Shown piece by piece: positions 17,495 to 26,424 of a stretch of 64,000 nucleotides of DNA; within the stretch, counting starts at the first letter, position 1, and each line of letters opens with the position of its first letter. The position numbers were made by a program, and so were the translations under genes. Location of the stretch: contig JAWKTN010000016.1 in NCBI GenBank assembly GCA_041399065.1, forward strand, positions 1-64,000. Reading direction: 5' to 3'. The notes below the pieces were generated by a model. It did no database searches, was not told the origin of the DNA, and saw only the letters and a program-made list of their open reading frames with translations. The stretch is from JAGQPD01 sp020426865. Lineage in GTDB: Bacteria > Planctomycetota > Planctomycetia > Pirellulales > Pirellulaceae.

Positions 17495-19033
17495 ATGTCC
17501 AAGACGCCCATTTGCCAGTGGATTTGGTACATCGGCACTATCGTGGTTGCCACGATGTGGGGAACAAGCGTAGCCCAACAGGCGGCGGCTTGCCCCTTCT
17601 GCAGCGCAGTTTCGCAAACGTTCGCCGAAGAAATGGAATCGATGGACGCGGTGGTGTATGCGGAGTTGGTGGAAGCGCCCGATAAGATTCCAGAAGACTC
17701 AAACGCACCACTTCCCAAGTGCAGATTCCGGGTGGCCGAGATTCTCAAAGGGGAACAGTGGGTCAAGCCGGGGACCGACATTGAGATCTTCTTTTTCGGC
17801 ACGCCCGACAAATCTCGCAAGTACTTGATGATGGCAGCCGATCCTCCCGAGTTAATCTGGTCGACACCTATCGGGCTTTCCGACCGCTGCGATAAATACT
17901 TGAAGGAAGTTCGCGAATTGCCGCGAGACCCCAGTCGACTGCAGTTTTTCCAAACACATCTGGAAGACCAAGACGAGATGATTTGCCGCGACGCCTTTGA
18001 TGAATTCGCCAAGGCGCCGTACGAAGACATGATCGCGCTTAGGGAATCGATGGATCGTGCTCAAATTGTCGCTTGGGTCAAGGACCCACAGGTGCCATCG
18101 GAGCGCCGCAAGCTATACCTAACGATGCTAGGTATCTGCGGCACGCGCGAAGACGCGGACATGCTGGAGGAAATGATTCGGTTCGTAACGGCCGTGCCAC
18201 AGGCGGCCGAACCGGATCCGAATGACCCGCAGGTCGAGCGACGTCGTCAGATCAAGGGAGGATTGGATGCCCTCGTGGCCAGTTATCTGTCACTACGAGG
18301 TGACGACGGAATGCCCGCAGTTGAGGAATCGTTGTTGGACAATTCCAATGCCGAATTCTCGGACACGTATTCGGCAATCCTCGCACTGCGTTTTCACGGT
18401 ACGCAAACCGAACGAATCTCGCACATGCGAATACTGGAAGCCTTTCGGCTCGTGCTGACCAAGCCCCAGATGGCCGACTTGGTAATCCCCGATCTAGCGC
18501 GATGGGAGGACTGGTCGGTCATCCCGCAACTGGTGACCCTATTTAAAGATGCTCAAGAAGAAGCGAACTGGGTGCGGGTTCCCATCGTAAACTATCTACA
18601 GGCGTGTCCGTTACCCGAGGCAAAACAGCAACTGGAGGAACTGGCCAAAATTGATGCCGAAGCCGTTCGCCGAGCCAGCATGTTTATGCCTTTCCCAGCA
18701 GCGGCCGCCGGCAAGCCCCAGGTCGCCGACGGAAGTCAAAGTGACGGGAACTCTAACGAAAATACGGATAGTAGCGTAGATGCTGCGAAGGATCTGGCCC
18801 AGAACGATCCCGCGGAGAATGTTTCCGAGATGCACGATTCCGCCGTAGCGGGGGCCGCACCAGTTGAGGTTACAATGTTGGATAGTGGTTCGCACGCCCC
18901 CAAAGAGCAAAGAGCCGTATCGTCGCCCGCGCCGCCGACGGCTCGAGCAGTGGGGATCGTGGGAGCTATCGTCCTGATCGGTTCGGCATTGATGGCATTT
19001 GCCATGTATGCCGCCAAGCGTGCCCAGGGCTAG
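17495..19033 (+). CDS. Secreted, C-terminally anchored protein with CPFC motif
   Basis: A signal peptide (cleavage near AAA-CPFC) puts CPFCSAVSQTF at the mature N-terminus. A beta-rich segment (VVYAELVEAPD...FRVAEILKG) and a long helical-repeat-like region (VPIVNYLQACPLPEAKQQLEEL) follow. A Ser/Asp-rich linker and a single C-terminal membrane helix (IVGAIVLIGSALMAFAMYAA) end the protein, suggesting an extracytoplasmic anchored location. GAGGA lies upstream of ATG 17495. A planctomycete family of unknown function; the position after an ABC permease and before CCFG-motif proteins suggests a shared pathway. Confidence 0.8.
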   Translation: MSKTPICQWIWYIGTIVVATMWGTSVAQQAAACPFCSAVSQTFAEEMESMDAVVYAELVEAPDKIPEDSNAPLPKCRFRVAEILKGEQWVKPGTDIEIFFFGTPDKSRKYLMMAADPPELIWSTPIGLSDRCDKYLKEVRELPRDPSRLQFFQTHLEDQDEMICRDAFDEFAKAPYEDMIALRESMDRAQIVAWVKDPQVPSERRKLYLTMLGICGTREDADMLEEMIRFVTAVPQAAEPDPNDPQVERRRQIKGGLDALVASYLSLRGDDGMPAVEESLLDNSNAEFSDTYSAILALRFHGTQTERISHMRILEAFRLVLTKPQMADLVIPDLARWEDWSVIPQLVTLFKDAQEEANWVRVPIVNYLQACPLPEAKQQLEELAKIDAEAVRRASMFMPFPAAAAGKPQVADGSQSDGNSNENTDSSVDAAKDLAQNDPAENVSEMHDSAVAGAAPVEVTMLDSGSHAPKEQRAVSSPAPPTARAVGIVGAIVLIGSALMAFAMYAAKRAQG

Positions 19034-19138
19034 ATTGGCCTGATGAACGCGTAGTGATGCCAAGTCCGTCGGCTGGAAATGGTGTTGCGCGGAACAGACG
19101 GGTGCAATCCGAGCGCCGAGGCGGGACGAATCACGACG

Positions 19139-19219
19139 GCCGGGACAGCCGGGGGACTTTTGTGAGACGGCTGGGACAGCCGGGGAACTTTGGGACGGCT
19201 GGGACAGCCGGGGAACATT
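19139..19219. repeat. Three tandem hairpin-forming repeats (GGGACAGCCGGGGAC type)
   Basis: The unit CGGCTGGGACAGCCGGGG is repeated three times (first copy CGGCCGGGACAGCCGGGG), each followed by AACTTT or GACTTT. Each unit contains CGGCTG-GGA-CAGCCG, a 6-bp stem with a 3-nt loop. It lies in the gap between the genes at 17495 and 19236. Similar interspersed repeats are known in planctomycete genomes by my recollection; function unknown. Confidence 0.7.
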
Positions 19220-19235
19220 AGCGAGACCAAACAAC

Positions 19236-19958
19236 ATGACACATCGGACCAATCCGGATGTTCCGTTGGGTGCCGGCGGAGTTGAACAGCTGGAACCCCA
19301 TTTTCAAGATATCGAGTCCGTCAATTACGAGAACTATCGCGCCTTGAGTGTGGCTGCGGTGGTCGCGTTTGTGTTGGCATTAATCTCTTTAGTCGCGTTT
19401 GCCTTTCACGGGTTGCTGGCAATTCCCTGCACGGCGGTATTTGTGAGCGCCTACGCGCTTTGGTCCATCTCGAAAAATGGCGACGAAGTATCCGGGCGAG
19501 GTTTATCGCAAGCAGCGTTTGCTATCTCCACAGTCACCGCAGTAACAGTAGGGTCCATCGCAGCGTACACCTATTACACGGAGGTGCCGGAAGGCTACCA
19601 GCGAATTTCGTTCGTCGATTTGCAGCCCACCAACGATCGTCCCGATCTGCCCATTTCACCGTCGGCATTGAATTTGGATGGTCAGAAGGTTTTTGTTCCC
19701 GGTTACATCCATCCTTACGACAAAGGGGGAGCACTGAAGCGGTTTGTGCTGGTCCCGGACATGGGTACTTGCTGTTTTGGGGGCAAACCCAAGTTGACGG
19801 ACATGATTGAAGTTACGTTGCGCGATCCACACCGGGTAAAATACTCGATGTCGAAGATTAAGCTGGGGGGGGTATTGAAGGTCGACACGAGAAAGAAACC
19901 GGTAAGTGGTTTGGACGGAGTCTATTATCAGTTGGATGCGGACTACCTAACAAAATGA
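19236..19958 (+). CDS. DUF4190/DUF3299-like membrane protein
   Basis: The first ~110 residues contain three hydrophobic segments (about 42-65, 68-85, 95-115), like the DUF4190 membrane module. The C-terminal extracytoplasmic ~125 residues carry GYIHPYDKGGALKRFVLVPDMGTCCFG, the signature of the DUF3299 group, with adjacent cysteines that may bind metal or form a redox pair. It overlaps the next gene (ATGA at 19955-19958), which has the same CCFG domain as a lipoprotein, so the two probably work together. Confidence 0.8.
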   Translation: MTHRTNPDVPLGAGGVEQLEPHFQDIESVNYENYRALSVAAVVAFVLALISLVAFAFHGLLAIPCTAVFVSAYALWSISKNGDEVSGRGLSQAAFAISTVTAVTVGSIAAYTYYTEVPEGYQRISFVDLQPTNDRPDLPISPSALNLDGQKVFVPGYIHPYDKGGALKRFVLVPDMGTCCFGGKPKLTDMIEVTLRDPHRVKYSMSKIKLGGVLKVDTRKKPVSGLDGVYYQLDADYLTK

Positions 19959-20614
19959 ATTGTTTCCAGGGCAATACCAGGCTGGTTGTGCTGCTGGTGG
20001 TAGCGGCAGCGATCGCGGGATGCGATGCGAACGTATCGCCCCGGCCCGTGCAAGCCGACGACGAGAGCCGACTGGCCGTGGGCGAATCGCCGGCAAATTG
20101 GGATAACAGCACCGGCACCAGTCCCGATCCAGCGGTTGGCGGTGTGACAGCCGGCAACAGTACGACGGCAGGCAGCAGTGCGACCGTCGATGCCGGTGCA
20201 ACGAAGCCGCGTCCTCGGATGACGATTCGAGCCGGAGGCGTGCGAGACCTGACATTCGACGATCTGGAATTCGACATCCAGCCGGATCAAGACTTCCAGG
20301 TAGACTTGCTCACTGAACAGATTCAGGATCTCGATGGCCGCCAGGTCATCCTGCGTGGGTTCATGCTCGATACGTCCGTGTTTACGCTCAAGGGAATCAA
20401 GCAGTTCGTGCTGATTCGCGACAATCAGATTTGTTGTTTCGGCCCGGGTGCCAAGCTCTTCCACAATTGCTGGATCGATATGGAAGAGGGTGCCGCGGCT
20501 GCATTTTCGTCGCGGCCGGTGACCGTCGAAGGAGTCTTTAATATCCGTCCATGGCACGCACCCGACGGCAAATGCTATTCGGTCTTCCACATCACTGCGT
20601 CGAAAGTGAAGTAG
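19955..20614 (+). CDS. DUF3299-like lipoprotein with CCFG motif
   Basis: A lipoprotein signal ends with AAIAGC near residue 23. A low-complexity Thr/Gly/Ser linker leads to the C-terminal domain: GFMLDTSVFTLKGIKQFVLIRDNQICCFGPGAK, then VEGVFNIRPWHAPDGKCYSVFHI. This matches the DUF3299 family, found next to MacB-type ABC transporters in planctomycetes and proteobacteria. Paralogue of the C-terminal half of the preceding gene. A terminator-like hairpin follows. Confidence 0.85.
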   Translation: MNCFQGNTRLVVLLVVAAAIAGCDANVSPRPVQADDESRLAVGESPANWDNSTGTSPDPAVGGVTAGNSTTAGSSATVDAGATKPRPRMTIRAGGVRDLTFDDLEFDIQPDQDFQVDLLTEQIQDLDGRQVILRGFMLDTSVFTLKGIKQFVLIRDNQICCFGPGAKLFHNCWIDMEEGAAAAFSSRPVTVEGVFNIRPWHAPDGKCYSVFHITASKVK

Positions 20615-20635
20615 CAACGTTGTAGCGTTGACTTC
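20608..20635. terminator. Bidirectional terminator between convergent genes
   Basis: GAAGT-(AG)-CAACG-TTGTAG-CGTTG-ACTTC forms a 10-bp stem with a 2-nt bulge and 6-nt loop. It spans the junction of two convergent genes (ends 20614 and 20634) and would serve both strands. Confidence 0.55.
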
Positions 20636-21239
20636 ATTCGCTTTGTATCAATTCCCTGGCAAAAACGGGGCGATCTGCGTACTTATTCCAGATCACCTTG
20701 CTCCGCGCCCACCTGTCTCCCCATCGATAACCTTTGTTCAACTGAAATGCAATGATTAGCGGAACAATTGGAATAATGAGCGGCACATTCCGCATCAGTG
20801 ATGCGACAAATCCCAATGGCCGACCCGACTCTCGGTCGATGACACGGACGCCGCATATCAACTTTCCGGGCGAGTAACCGGAGAATCCGTCCTTTACCAA
20901 GAAGACAGGCAACATGATCCAGCCAAAAAATGAAGCAACCGTGCCAACAAAGGAATCCTGGAGATTTGATGCCACGAGGGCAATCCCCAGCCCCATGTTG
21001 GCGACTCCGATTGCGACGTTCCAGAAAACGCTATCAAGGATGTAGCTGGCTTGTCTTCGATTGATAAACTTGTAATAACATTTGCGGCAAACGGGTTGCC
21101 CATACAACTGTTGGGGTTTCTTGCTGCCTTGAAACACTCCGCAAAGTTGACAGATTCCCGGCTCGCCGACGGCCTGCTCGGTGAAATCTGCCGGGAAGGC
21201 ATCGGTGTTTGCGGGCGCCTGATAAGGATTGGTTTCCAT
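20634..21239 (-). CDS. RDD family membrane protein with N-terminal zinc-binding segment
   Basis: The N-terminus has C-x2-C and C-x2-C pairs (CQLCG and CRKCYY) preceded by METNPYQAPA, a short start common in planctomycete membrane proteins. Four hydrophobic segments follow. The RDD features are SYILDSVFWNVAI, YSPGKLICGVRVID and a final RWGDRWARSKVIW. Length 201 residues. Function unknown; RDD proteins are membrane adaptors or transport components. Transcribed alone on the minus strand. Confidence 0.85.
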   Translation of the reverse strand: METNPYQAPANTDAFPADFTEQAVGEPGICQLCGVFQGSKKPQQLYGQPVCRKCYYKFINRRQASYILDSVFWNVAIGVANMGLGIALVASNLQDSFVGTVASFFGWIMLPVFLVKDGFSGYSPGKLICGVRVIDRESGRPLGFVASLMRNVPLIIPIVPLIIAFQLNKGYRWGDRWARSKVIWNKYADRPVFARELIQSE

Positions 21240-21490
21240 AAGGTTGCGATGACAAATCGGAAGATTGAGTGAGTGATCCGACTCGTCGCCATCTTAACGC
21301 GACCTCGCGAGCAGCTGCAAGCGAGGTCGACAATGAAGTCTCTTCAGACTTCGCGTTCGATATGCATACCATGGATGTCTCCGCGATGGCAACCGGAGGC
21401 TGCGAAATCCCCTATAATGCTTCAAGATAGAGAAAGCAGCCGACGGGCGGCTATTTGGTTTCGCAATTATCAGACATCTGTTATTCGAAC

Positions 21491-23575
21491 ATGCCCAATC
21501 GCTTGAGTCAGGAAACCAGTCCGTATCTGTTACAGCATGCCGAGAACCCAGTGGATTGGTACGCGTGGGGTGAGGAGGCATTGCAGCGTGCTAAATTGGA
21601 GGGAAAGCCGATTTTCTTGTCTGTCGGCTATTCGGCGTGTCACTGGTGTCACGTCATGGAGCATGAGAGCTTTGAAGACGCGGCGATTGCGGCTAAGCTG
21701 AACGAGCATTTTATCTGTATCAAGGTCGATCGCGAAGAGCGGCCTGATTTGGACAGCATCTACATGATGGCGGTGCAGATGATGACCGGACGCGGCGGGT
21801 GGCCGATGTCGGTCTTTTTAACTCCAGATTTGCAGCCGTTTTTTGGCGGTACGTATTGGCCGCCGCGGGCACGCATGGGAATGCCGGGATTTGAGCAAGT
21901 GATCAGCGCCGTGAAGGATGCCTGGGAGAACCGACGCGATCAGGCCATCACGCAAGCGGCGGCATTGACCGAGCGCATCCAGCAGATGAGCTCACAAGCC
22001 ACGGGTGACGGATTCACGCTAGCCTCGGCGACGTTGCTGCACGACGCAGAAGCGAAGCTCGAGCAACTGTTCGACGGAACCTACGGCGGCTTCGGTCAGG
22101 CTCCGAAGTTTCCGCATGCGATGGACCTGCAGGTGCTGCTGAGAATCTGGCGGCGAAAGCGGCGGCCTGAGATTCTGCATATGGTACAGCTGACACTCGA
22201 CAAAATGTCACAAGGCGGAATCTACGATCATTTGGGAGGCGGCTTCGCTCGTTACAGTGTCGACCAGCAGTGGCTCGTACCGCATTTCGAAAAGATGTTG
22301 TACGACAATGCGCTGCTCACATTGGCCTACCTGGAAGCGTTTCAGGCCACCGGCGAACCCCGCTACGCGCAAACCGTGCGGGAGACGCTCGACTATGTGC
22401 TTCGTGATTTAACCGATCCGCACGGCGGCTTCCATAGCACGGAGGACGCTGACAGTGAAGGAGAGGAAGGGAAGTTCTACGTATGGAGCCGCCAAGAGAT
22501 TATTGATGTGCTCAATGATGATCAACTCGCCGAGCGTTTCTGCTACATCTACGACGTGACGGAGCAGGGAAACTTTGAAGGTCACAATATCCTGAATCTA
22601 CCCAAGTCGCTGGAACAAGCTGCCGCCGCGAAAGGTTGGGACCCGATTGAACTCGCCTCGCAAATGAAGGCCGCCAAACAAAAGCTGTTCGCCGTCCGCT
22701 CACGTCGCGTACGACCAGGTAAAGACGACAAGATACTGGTCAATTGGAACGGTCTAATGATCGACGCAATGTCGCGAGCCGCGGCGATCCTCGACGAGCA
22801 GCGTTATATGAACGCAGCGAGGCTCGCTGCCGAGTTCATCTGCGACAACATGAAACAGTCGAACGGACAGTTGCTCCACTGCTGGCGAAACGGCCAGGCC
22901 AGATTCCAAGCCTATCTAGATGACTACGCATGCTTAGCCAATGGGCTGGTATCGCTTTATGAAGCCTCATTCGAAGAACGCTGGATCGATGAAGCTCACC
23001 AACTGATCGAAACGATCCGTCGCCACTTCGCCGATCGCGACGGACGGGGATTCTACTATACATCGGACGACCACGAGCAATTAATCGCTCGCACAAAAGA
23101 CATTTACGACAGCTCGGTCCCCAGCGGAAACGCGATGGCGGCAACCGTGCTCCTCCGTCTGGGTACGCTCTGCGGCCGCGCCGACTTTCTCGAAGCAGCA
23201 CGTGGTGTTCTCGACCTGGCCGCTCCGATCATGGAACAATCACCGACAGCGGCCGGCCAGATGTTTATTGCACTGGACATGGTAACGGGTCCCACCTGGG
23301 AATTGATTCTTGTCGGCTCGGACCAGAACGACGACGTGTCGGCCGTGCTCAGGGATCTGCATCAACGCTTTATCCCAAATCGCGTCTTGGCGTACCGTCC
23401 CGACGCCGACCAGCCGGACGGATCCAACGAGCTCGATGCCATATTCGTGGGGCGCGAAGCCGTCGACGGGCGGCTGTCGGCCTATATCTGTCGCCAATTC
23501 AGTTGCAGTCGCCCGGCGGTTGGATCGGATGCGATCCAGCGTTCATGGGAACGAATTGCCCAGTCCGAAGAGTAG
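21491..23575 (+). CDS. DUF255 (YyaL/spermatogenesis-associated 20-like) thioredoxin-domain protein
   Basis: Residues 1-160 form the thioredoxin-like DUF255 domain with NPVDWYAWGEEALQRA, the active-site-like SACHWCHVM (CxxC) and GGWPMSVFLTPD. The remainder is an (alpha/alpha)6 barrel like N-acylglucosamine 2-epimerases, with GGFGQAPKFPHAMDL, HLGGGFARYSVD and HFEKMLYDNA. Length ~694 residues fits the family. ATG at 21491 is chosen since homology starts at MPNRLSQETSPYL. Its reaction is not established. The last codons lie in a tandem duplication. Confidence 0.95.
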   Translation: MPNRLSQETSPYLLQHAENPVDWYAWGEEALQRAKLEGKPIFLSVGYSACHWCHVMEHESFEDAAIAAKLNEHFICIKVDREERPDLDSIYMMAVQMMTGRGGWPMSVFLTPDLQPFFGGTYWPPRARMGMPGFEQVISAVKDAWENRRDQAITQAAALTERIQQMSSQATGDGFTLASATLLHDAEAKLEQLFDGTYGGFGQAPKFPHAMDLQVLLRIWRRKRRPEILHMVQLTLDKMSQGGIYDHLGGGFARYSVDQQWLVPHFEKMLYDNALLTLAYLEAFQATGEPRYAQTVRETLDYVLRDLTDPHGGFHSTEDADSEGEEGKFYVWSRQEIIDVLNDDQLAERFCYIYDVTEQGNFEGHNILNLPKSLEQAAAAKGWDPIELASQMKAAKQKLFAVRSRRVRPGKDDKILVNWNGLMIDAMSRAAAILDEQRYMNAARLAAEFICDNMKQSNGQLLHCWRNGQARFQAYLDDYACLANGLVSLYEASFEERWIDEAHQLIETIRRHFADRDGRGFYYTSDDHEQLIARTKDIYDSSVPSGNAMAATVLLRLGTLCGRADFLEAARGVLDLAAPIMEQSPTAAGQMFIALDMVTGPTWELILVGSDQNDDVSAVLRDLHQRFIPNRVLAYRPDADQPDGSNELDAIFVGREAVDGRLSAYICRQFSCSRPAVGSDAIQRSWERIAQSEE

Positions 23576-23592
23576 CCAGTCCGAAGAGTAGC
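23561..23592. repeat. 16-bp tandem duplication at a gene end
   Basis: CAGTCCGAAGAGTAGC is repeated exactly in tandem. The first copy contains the stop codon of the DUF255 gene, so the second copy is non-coding. A recent slippage event. Confidence 0.7.
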
Positions 23593-23770
23593 CACGCTTC
23601 GTCCCCTCCGCTCTCACACTACGTTGACGGCGTCTTGGCATGGCCGGCCCACAATTAATGGACATGCGACGTTTAGTCTCCAATACTCTCATTCGCACAC
23701 CGTGGCGAATTGTGTTACACTGAAGACCTCATCGAGCGAGACCCTACAAAACAAGCCGAATCACTTGACT

Positions 23771-24142
23771 TTTGACTTGAGGAGCCGCGGCATCTTTCTC
23801 TTTGATGTATGGTATGGTCCAGCGGTTTTTGCCGAACTACCCTCTGTCCGCGTTAGGCGGATGGAAAGCAACGAACTCCGAGTCGTTCGCATATCCGAGC
23901 CACGATGGCATGTCAACACAAATCGAGTTGACGTGCAATACACGATCTTGATCGAAAACAAAAAGACTCAGGTCCTCATGCAGCTCGCAGAAGTCCATCC
24001 GATGCGGTATTTTTTCGCGCCCGAGCTGGAATTGATCGCCAATGCTGCTGGTCTGTCTATCATTGACCAGGAAGAATGGTTGACGGGTCGGCCGCCGGGC
24101 AGCGGGACGTTCGGAATGTGCTTTGTAGCACAGAAGGTGTGA
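23771..24142 (+). pseudogene. C-terminal fragment of a SAM-dependent methyltransferase
   Basis: The frame encodes FLFDVWYGPAVFAELPSVRVRRM and then EVHPMRYFFAPELELIANAAGLSIID and GTFGMCFVAQ, the C-terminal third of a class I methyltransferase found in sugar-nucleotide and polysaccharide clusters. The SAM-binding N-terminal half (GxGxG) is absent; the sequence before ~23760 has no similarity I recognise. I call it a 5'-truncated remnant. It faces a damaged aminotransferase gene of the same type of pathway. Confidence 0.75.
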
Positions 24143-24191
24143 GGGCTTTCATGCACAATACGTTCTTTCCCGATCTTCGTACCGGAGTTCC

Positions 24192-24862
24192 TTACTGGCA
24201 AAGTATGTCATGTAATGCATCCGAAACGATAGCCTGATCTTGCGGAGTGAGCCCCAAGCCGCTGGGAATGTAGAATCCCCAGCGCGCCAGATGTTCGGCG
24301 AACGGATGCGACTGGCTCTTGACCGCGAATCCCTGTTCAAGCAAAATCGGCTGTTCGTGCATCGGCCAAAAGAAGGGCCGAGTCCCGATACCGGCATCGC
24401 GTAGTCGCTGCGTAATCTGTTGGCGATCCACATGCCTTTTCGGCGATAGGACAATCCCATATACCCAGTAGATGTTCTCGGCATAGTCCGTCTTCTCAAG
24501 CGGCAGTGCGACGTCGGGCAAGTCGCGCAGCAACTCAAGGTAGCGGCGACCGATTTCGCGATTCTTTTGAATATGAGCGTCCAGACGCTCCAACTGGGCG
24601 ACGCCTAGTGCCGCCTGCAGGTTCGTCATTCGATAATTCCACCCCAGTTCCTCATGGACGAATCGACGATCCGCCTGGAAACATAGATTTCGCAGTGACA
24701 TGCAGCGACGGCAACGCCGTACGTACGCTCAACCCGCTTGGCGAACTCCGCTTCGAATCGGCGAACAAATGGGCCTTCGCTCGAGATCCATCCTGTGTCC
24801 AAGCACTCAAGCAAGTACTTTCGTTCATTGCCGTCGAGCAACGGCGTGTTGACTGGGATCAT
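24192..24862 (-). pseudogene. DegT/DnrJ/EryC1/StrS sugar aminotransferase with internal deletion
   Basis: PLP-dependent sugar-nucleotide aminotransferases are about 370 residues. Here the start (MIPVNTPLLDGNERKYLLEC, GWISSEGPFVRRFE, YGVAVA) is joined out of frame to the last ~165 residues (NLCFQADRRFVHEELGWNYRMTNLQAALG onward). About 150 residues including the catalytic lysine are missing. The junction lies near 24700. So the gene is dead. Together with the methyltransferase remnant it suggests a decayed surface-sugar locus. Confidence 0.85.
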
Positions 24863-24966
24863 GATCACCCCACTGGCTGAAGGTAACTCGCCAAAAGAAA
24901 AAGAGGAACCCATCGGCGTACCAACGGATTCCTCCTCGTCGCTATTGCATCATTTGGACTACGATG

Positions 24967-25317
24967 CTACTTGATGGTGTAGCCCGCCAAATGCTCATTC
25001 GTCTTGGCAAACTCTGCCAACGCAGTCTCGTAGTTCACGTCTGGTTTGGTTAATTTGAAACTACAAGTCTGATCAGCAATGTTCGTCGTAATGTCGACGA
25101 TGCCATCAATCTTCTCCAGATCGCCCCGGACCGAGGCGGCACATCCCCCTCACGTCATATTCGGGACGCTAAGATTCACCAGCGTATAGTTGCCGGCTTC
25201 ACTGTCCGTCGAGGACGTTCCGCTACTTTGAGCGGTACTGCTGCTGGGAGCCTGTTGGCAGCCCAACCAGGTTGCGGCCACCCCGGTGGCCAGCAACACC
25301 ATTAAAACACGCTTCAT
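24967..25317 (-). CDS. HMA-domain lipoprotein with in-frame TGA at the metal-site cysteine: candidate selenoprotein
   Basis: A strong ribosome site (AAGGAGA) precedes ATG at 25317. A lipobox (TWLGC, Cys20) and Ser/Thr linker lead to a heavy-metal-associated domain: LVNLSVPNMT-U56-GGCAASVRGDLEKIDGI, then VNYETALAEFAKTNEHLAGYTIK to TAG at 24967. Codon 56 (25152-25150) is TGA exactly where the first Cys of the MxCxxC metal motif belongs. A SECIS-like hairpin follows at the right distance. Read as selenocysteine the protein is 116 residues with a UxxC motif; read as stop it is a 55-residue stub. Alternative: a Cys-to-stop mutation. No sel genes are in this window. Confidence 0.7.
25122..25152 (-). 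promoter_or_regulatory. Candidate bacterial SECIS element
   Basis: Starting 11 nt after the TGA (25152-25150), the mRNA can fold CGCCUC-GGUCC-GGGGCG: a 6-bp stem (25138-25133 with 25127-25122) with a 5-nt loop. The loop begins with GGU, 17 nt after the UGA. The E. coli fdhF SECIS has GGUCU in its loop at 18 nt. This fits the bacterial rule of a small hairpin with a G at the start of the apical loop 16-37 nt after UGA. Confidence 0.6.
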
Positions 25318-25601
25318 CGCTTTTCTCCTTGAGTAAAAGCAGTCGCAAAAAAGAAACCAAACCAGGTCAGAAATTATAGTCGGTTGGGAAGCGAAATGCA
25401 GCACGTTATTTGTTGTCCATTTTCGCAGGATTGTCCTTTCTTTGAGTCGCAGCCCGGTCCCCAGCCCCGCTCGCACCAAATGTATAAACCGCTGCCCCAT
25501 AACACGTTGCGTCGCCGCAGCCTAGTGCATTGAGCCACTGGAGCCATTACAATGCCCCTAGATACTCCCGCCCCCAGTCCTTCCGCAAAGGTGAGAATTC
25601 C

Positions 25602-26411
25602 ATGCGACATTTGGTAACGCCTAACATCTCCCACGCCCATCGGCTCTGTGCATGCGCCGGTGAATTCCCGCGTGGTATCCAAATCCTGCTAGCAGGCCTG
25701 TTAATGGCGGTCGGGAATCAAGTGGTTTTTGCCCAATCTCAATCGACGACTGGTCCAGCAATGCCGGCAGCTCGGATTGATGGCACCGGCGACGGCTGGG
25801 TCGCTCTTGCCGAAGGCGATTTTGCGAAAGTCAACAGCGAAGCGGACACGTGGTCGTGGCGGGGCGGCGAGATTCATTGCACGGGACAACCGGTCAGTGT
25901 GATGCGGACGAAAAAGAAATACACCAATTTCGAGCTTGTCTGCCAATGGCGACATCGAAGTTCCGGTGGCAATTCGGGAATCTTTATTTGGGCAGTCGAC
26001 GCGTCGATCGAGAAGTTGACGAAGGAGGGAAAACCGGGATTGCCTGAGGGCATCGAGGTACAGGTCCTGGATTTAGAATACGCGGAGAACTACGAAAAGG
26101 AATACAACAAGCCCGCCGACTGGTTTACCAGCCACGGTGATGTCTTTCCCGTTGGTTCGGCCGACATGACGCCATTCCCACCCACCGCCCCCAACGGCAA
26201 ACGCAGCTTTCCATCGAAGAACCTAAGCCAGGGGGTCGACCAATGGAATCACTATTACATTCGCGCGATCAATGGTGAGGTGCGTTTGTGGGTTAACGGC
26301 GAAGAGGTGTCCGGTGGTACGAATTGCACACCCCGCAGCGGTTACCTTTGTCTGGAGGCCGAAGGCGCACCGGTGGAATTCAGACATCTGCGAATTCGCG
26401 AGCTACCATAG
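25602..26411 (+). CDS. Secreted DUF1080 (3-keto-disaccharide hydrolase-like) protein
   Basis: A signal peptide (GIQILLAGLLMAVGNQVVFAQS) precedes a concanavalin-like DUF1080 domain: WSWRGGEIHCTGQPVSVMRTKK, NFELVCQWRH, GGNSGIFIWA and EGIEVQVLDLEY, ending GYLCLEAEGAPVEFRHLRI. The family includes enzymes acting on 3-keto-glycosides, and planctomycetes have many paralogues. ATG at 25602 follows AAGGTGAG. It is followed 13 bp later by a DUF3472 gene, so the two likely form an operon for extracellular carbohydrate use. Confidence 0.9.
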   Translation: MRHLVTPNISHAHRLCACAGEFPRGIQILLAGLLMAVGNQVVFAQSQSTTGPAMPAARIDGTGDGWVALAEGDFAKVNSEADTWSWRGGEIHCTGQPVSVMRTKKKYTNFELVCQWRHRSSGGNSGIFIWAVDASIEKLTKEGKPGLPEGIEVQVLDLEYAENYEKEYNKPADWFTSHGDVFPVGSADMTPFPPTAPNGKRSFPSKNLSQGVDQWNHYYIRAINGEVRLWVNGEEVSGGTNCTPRSGYLCLEAEGAPVEFRHLRIRELP

Positions 26412-26424
26412 GGAGAATACAATC

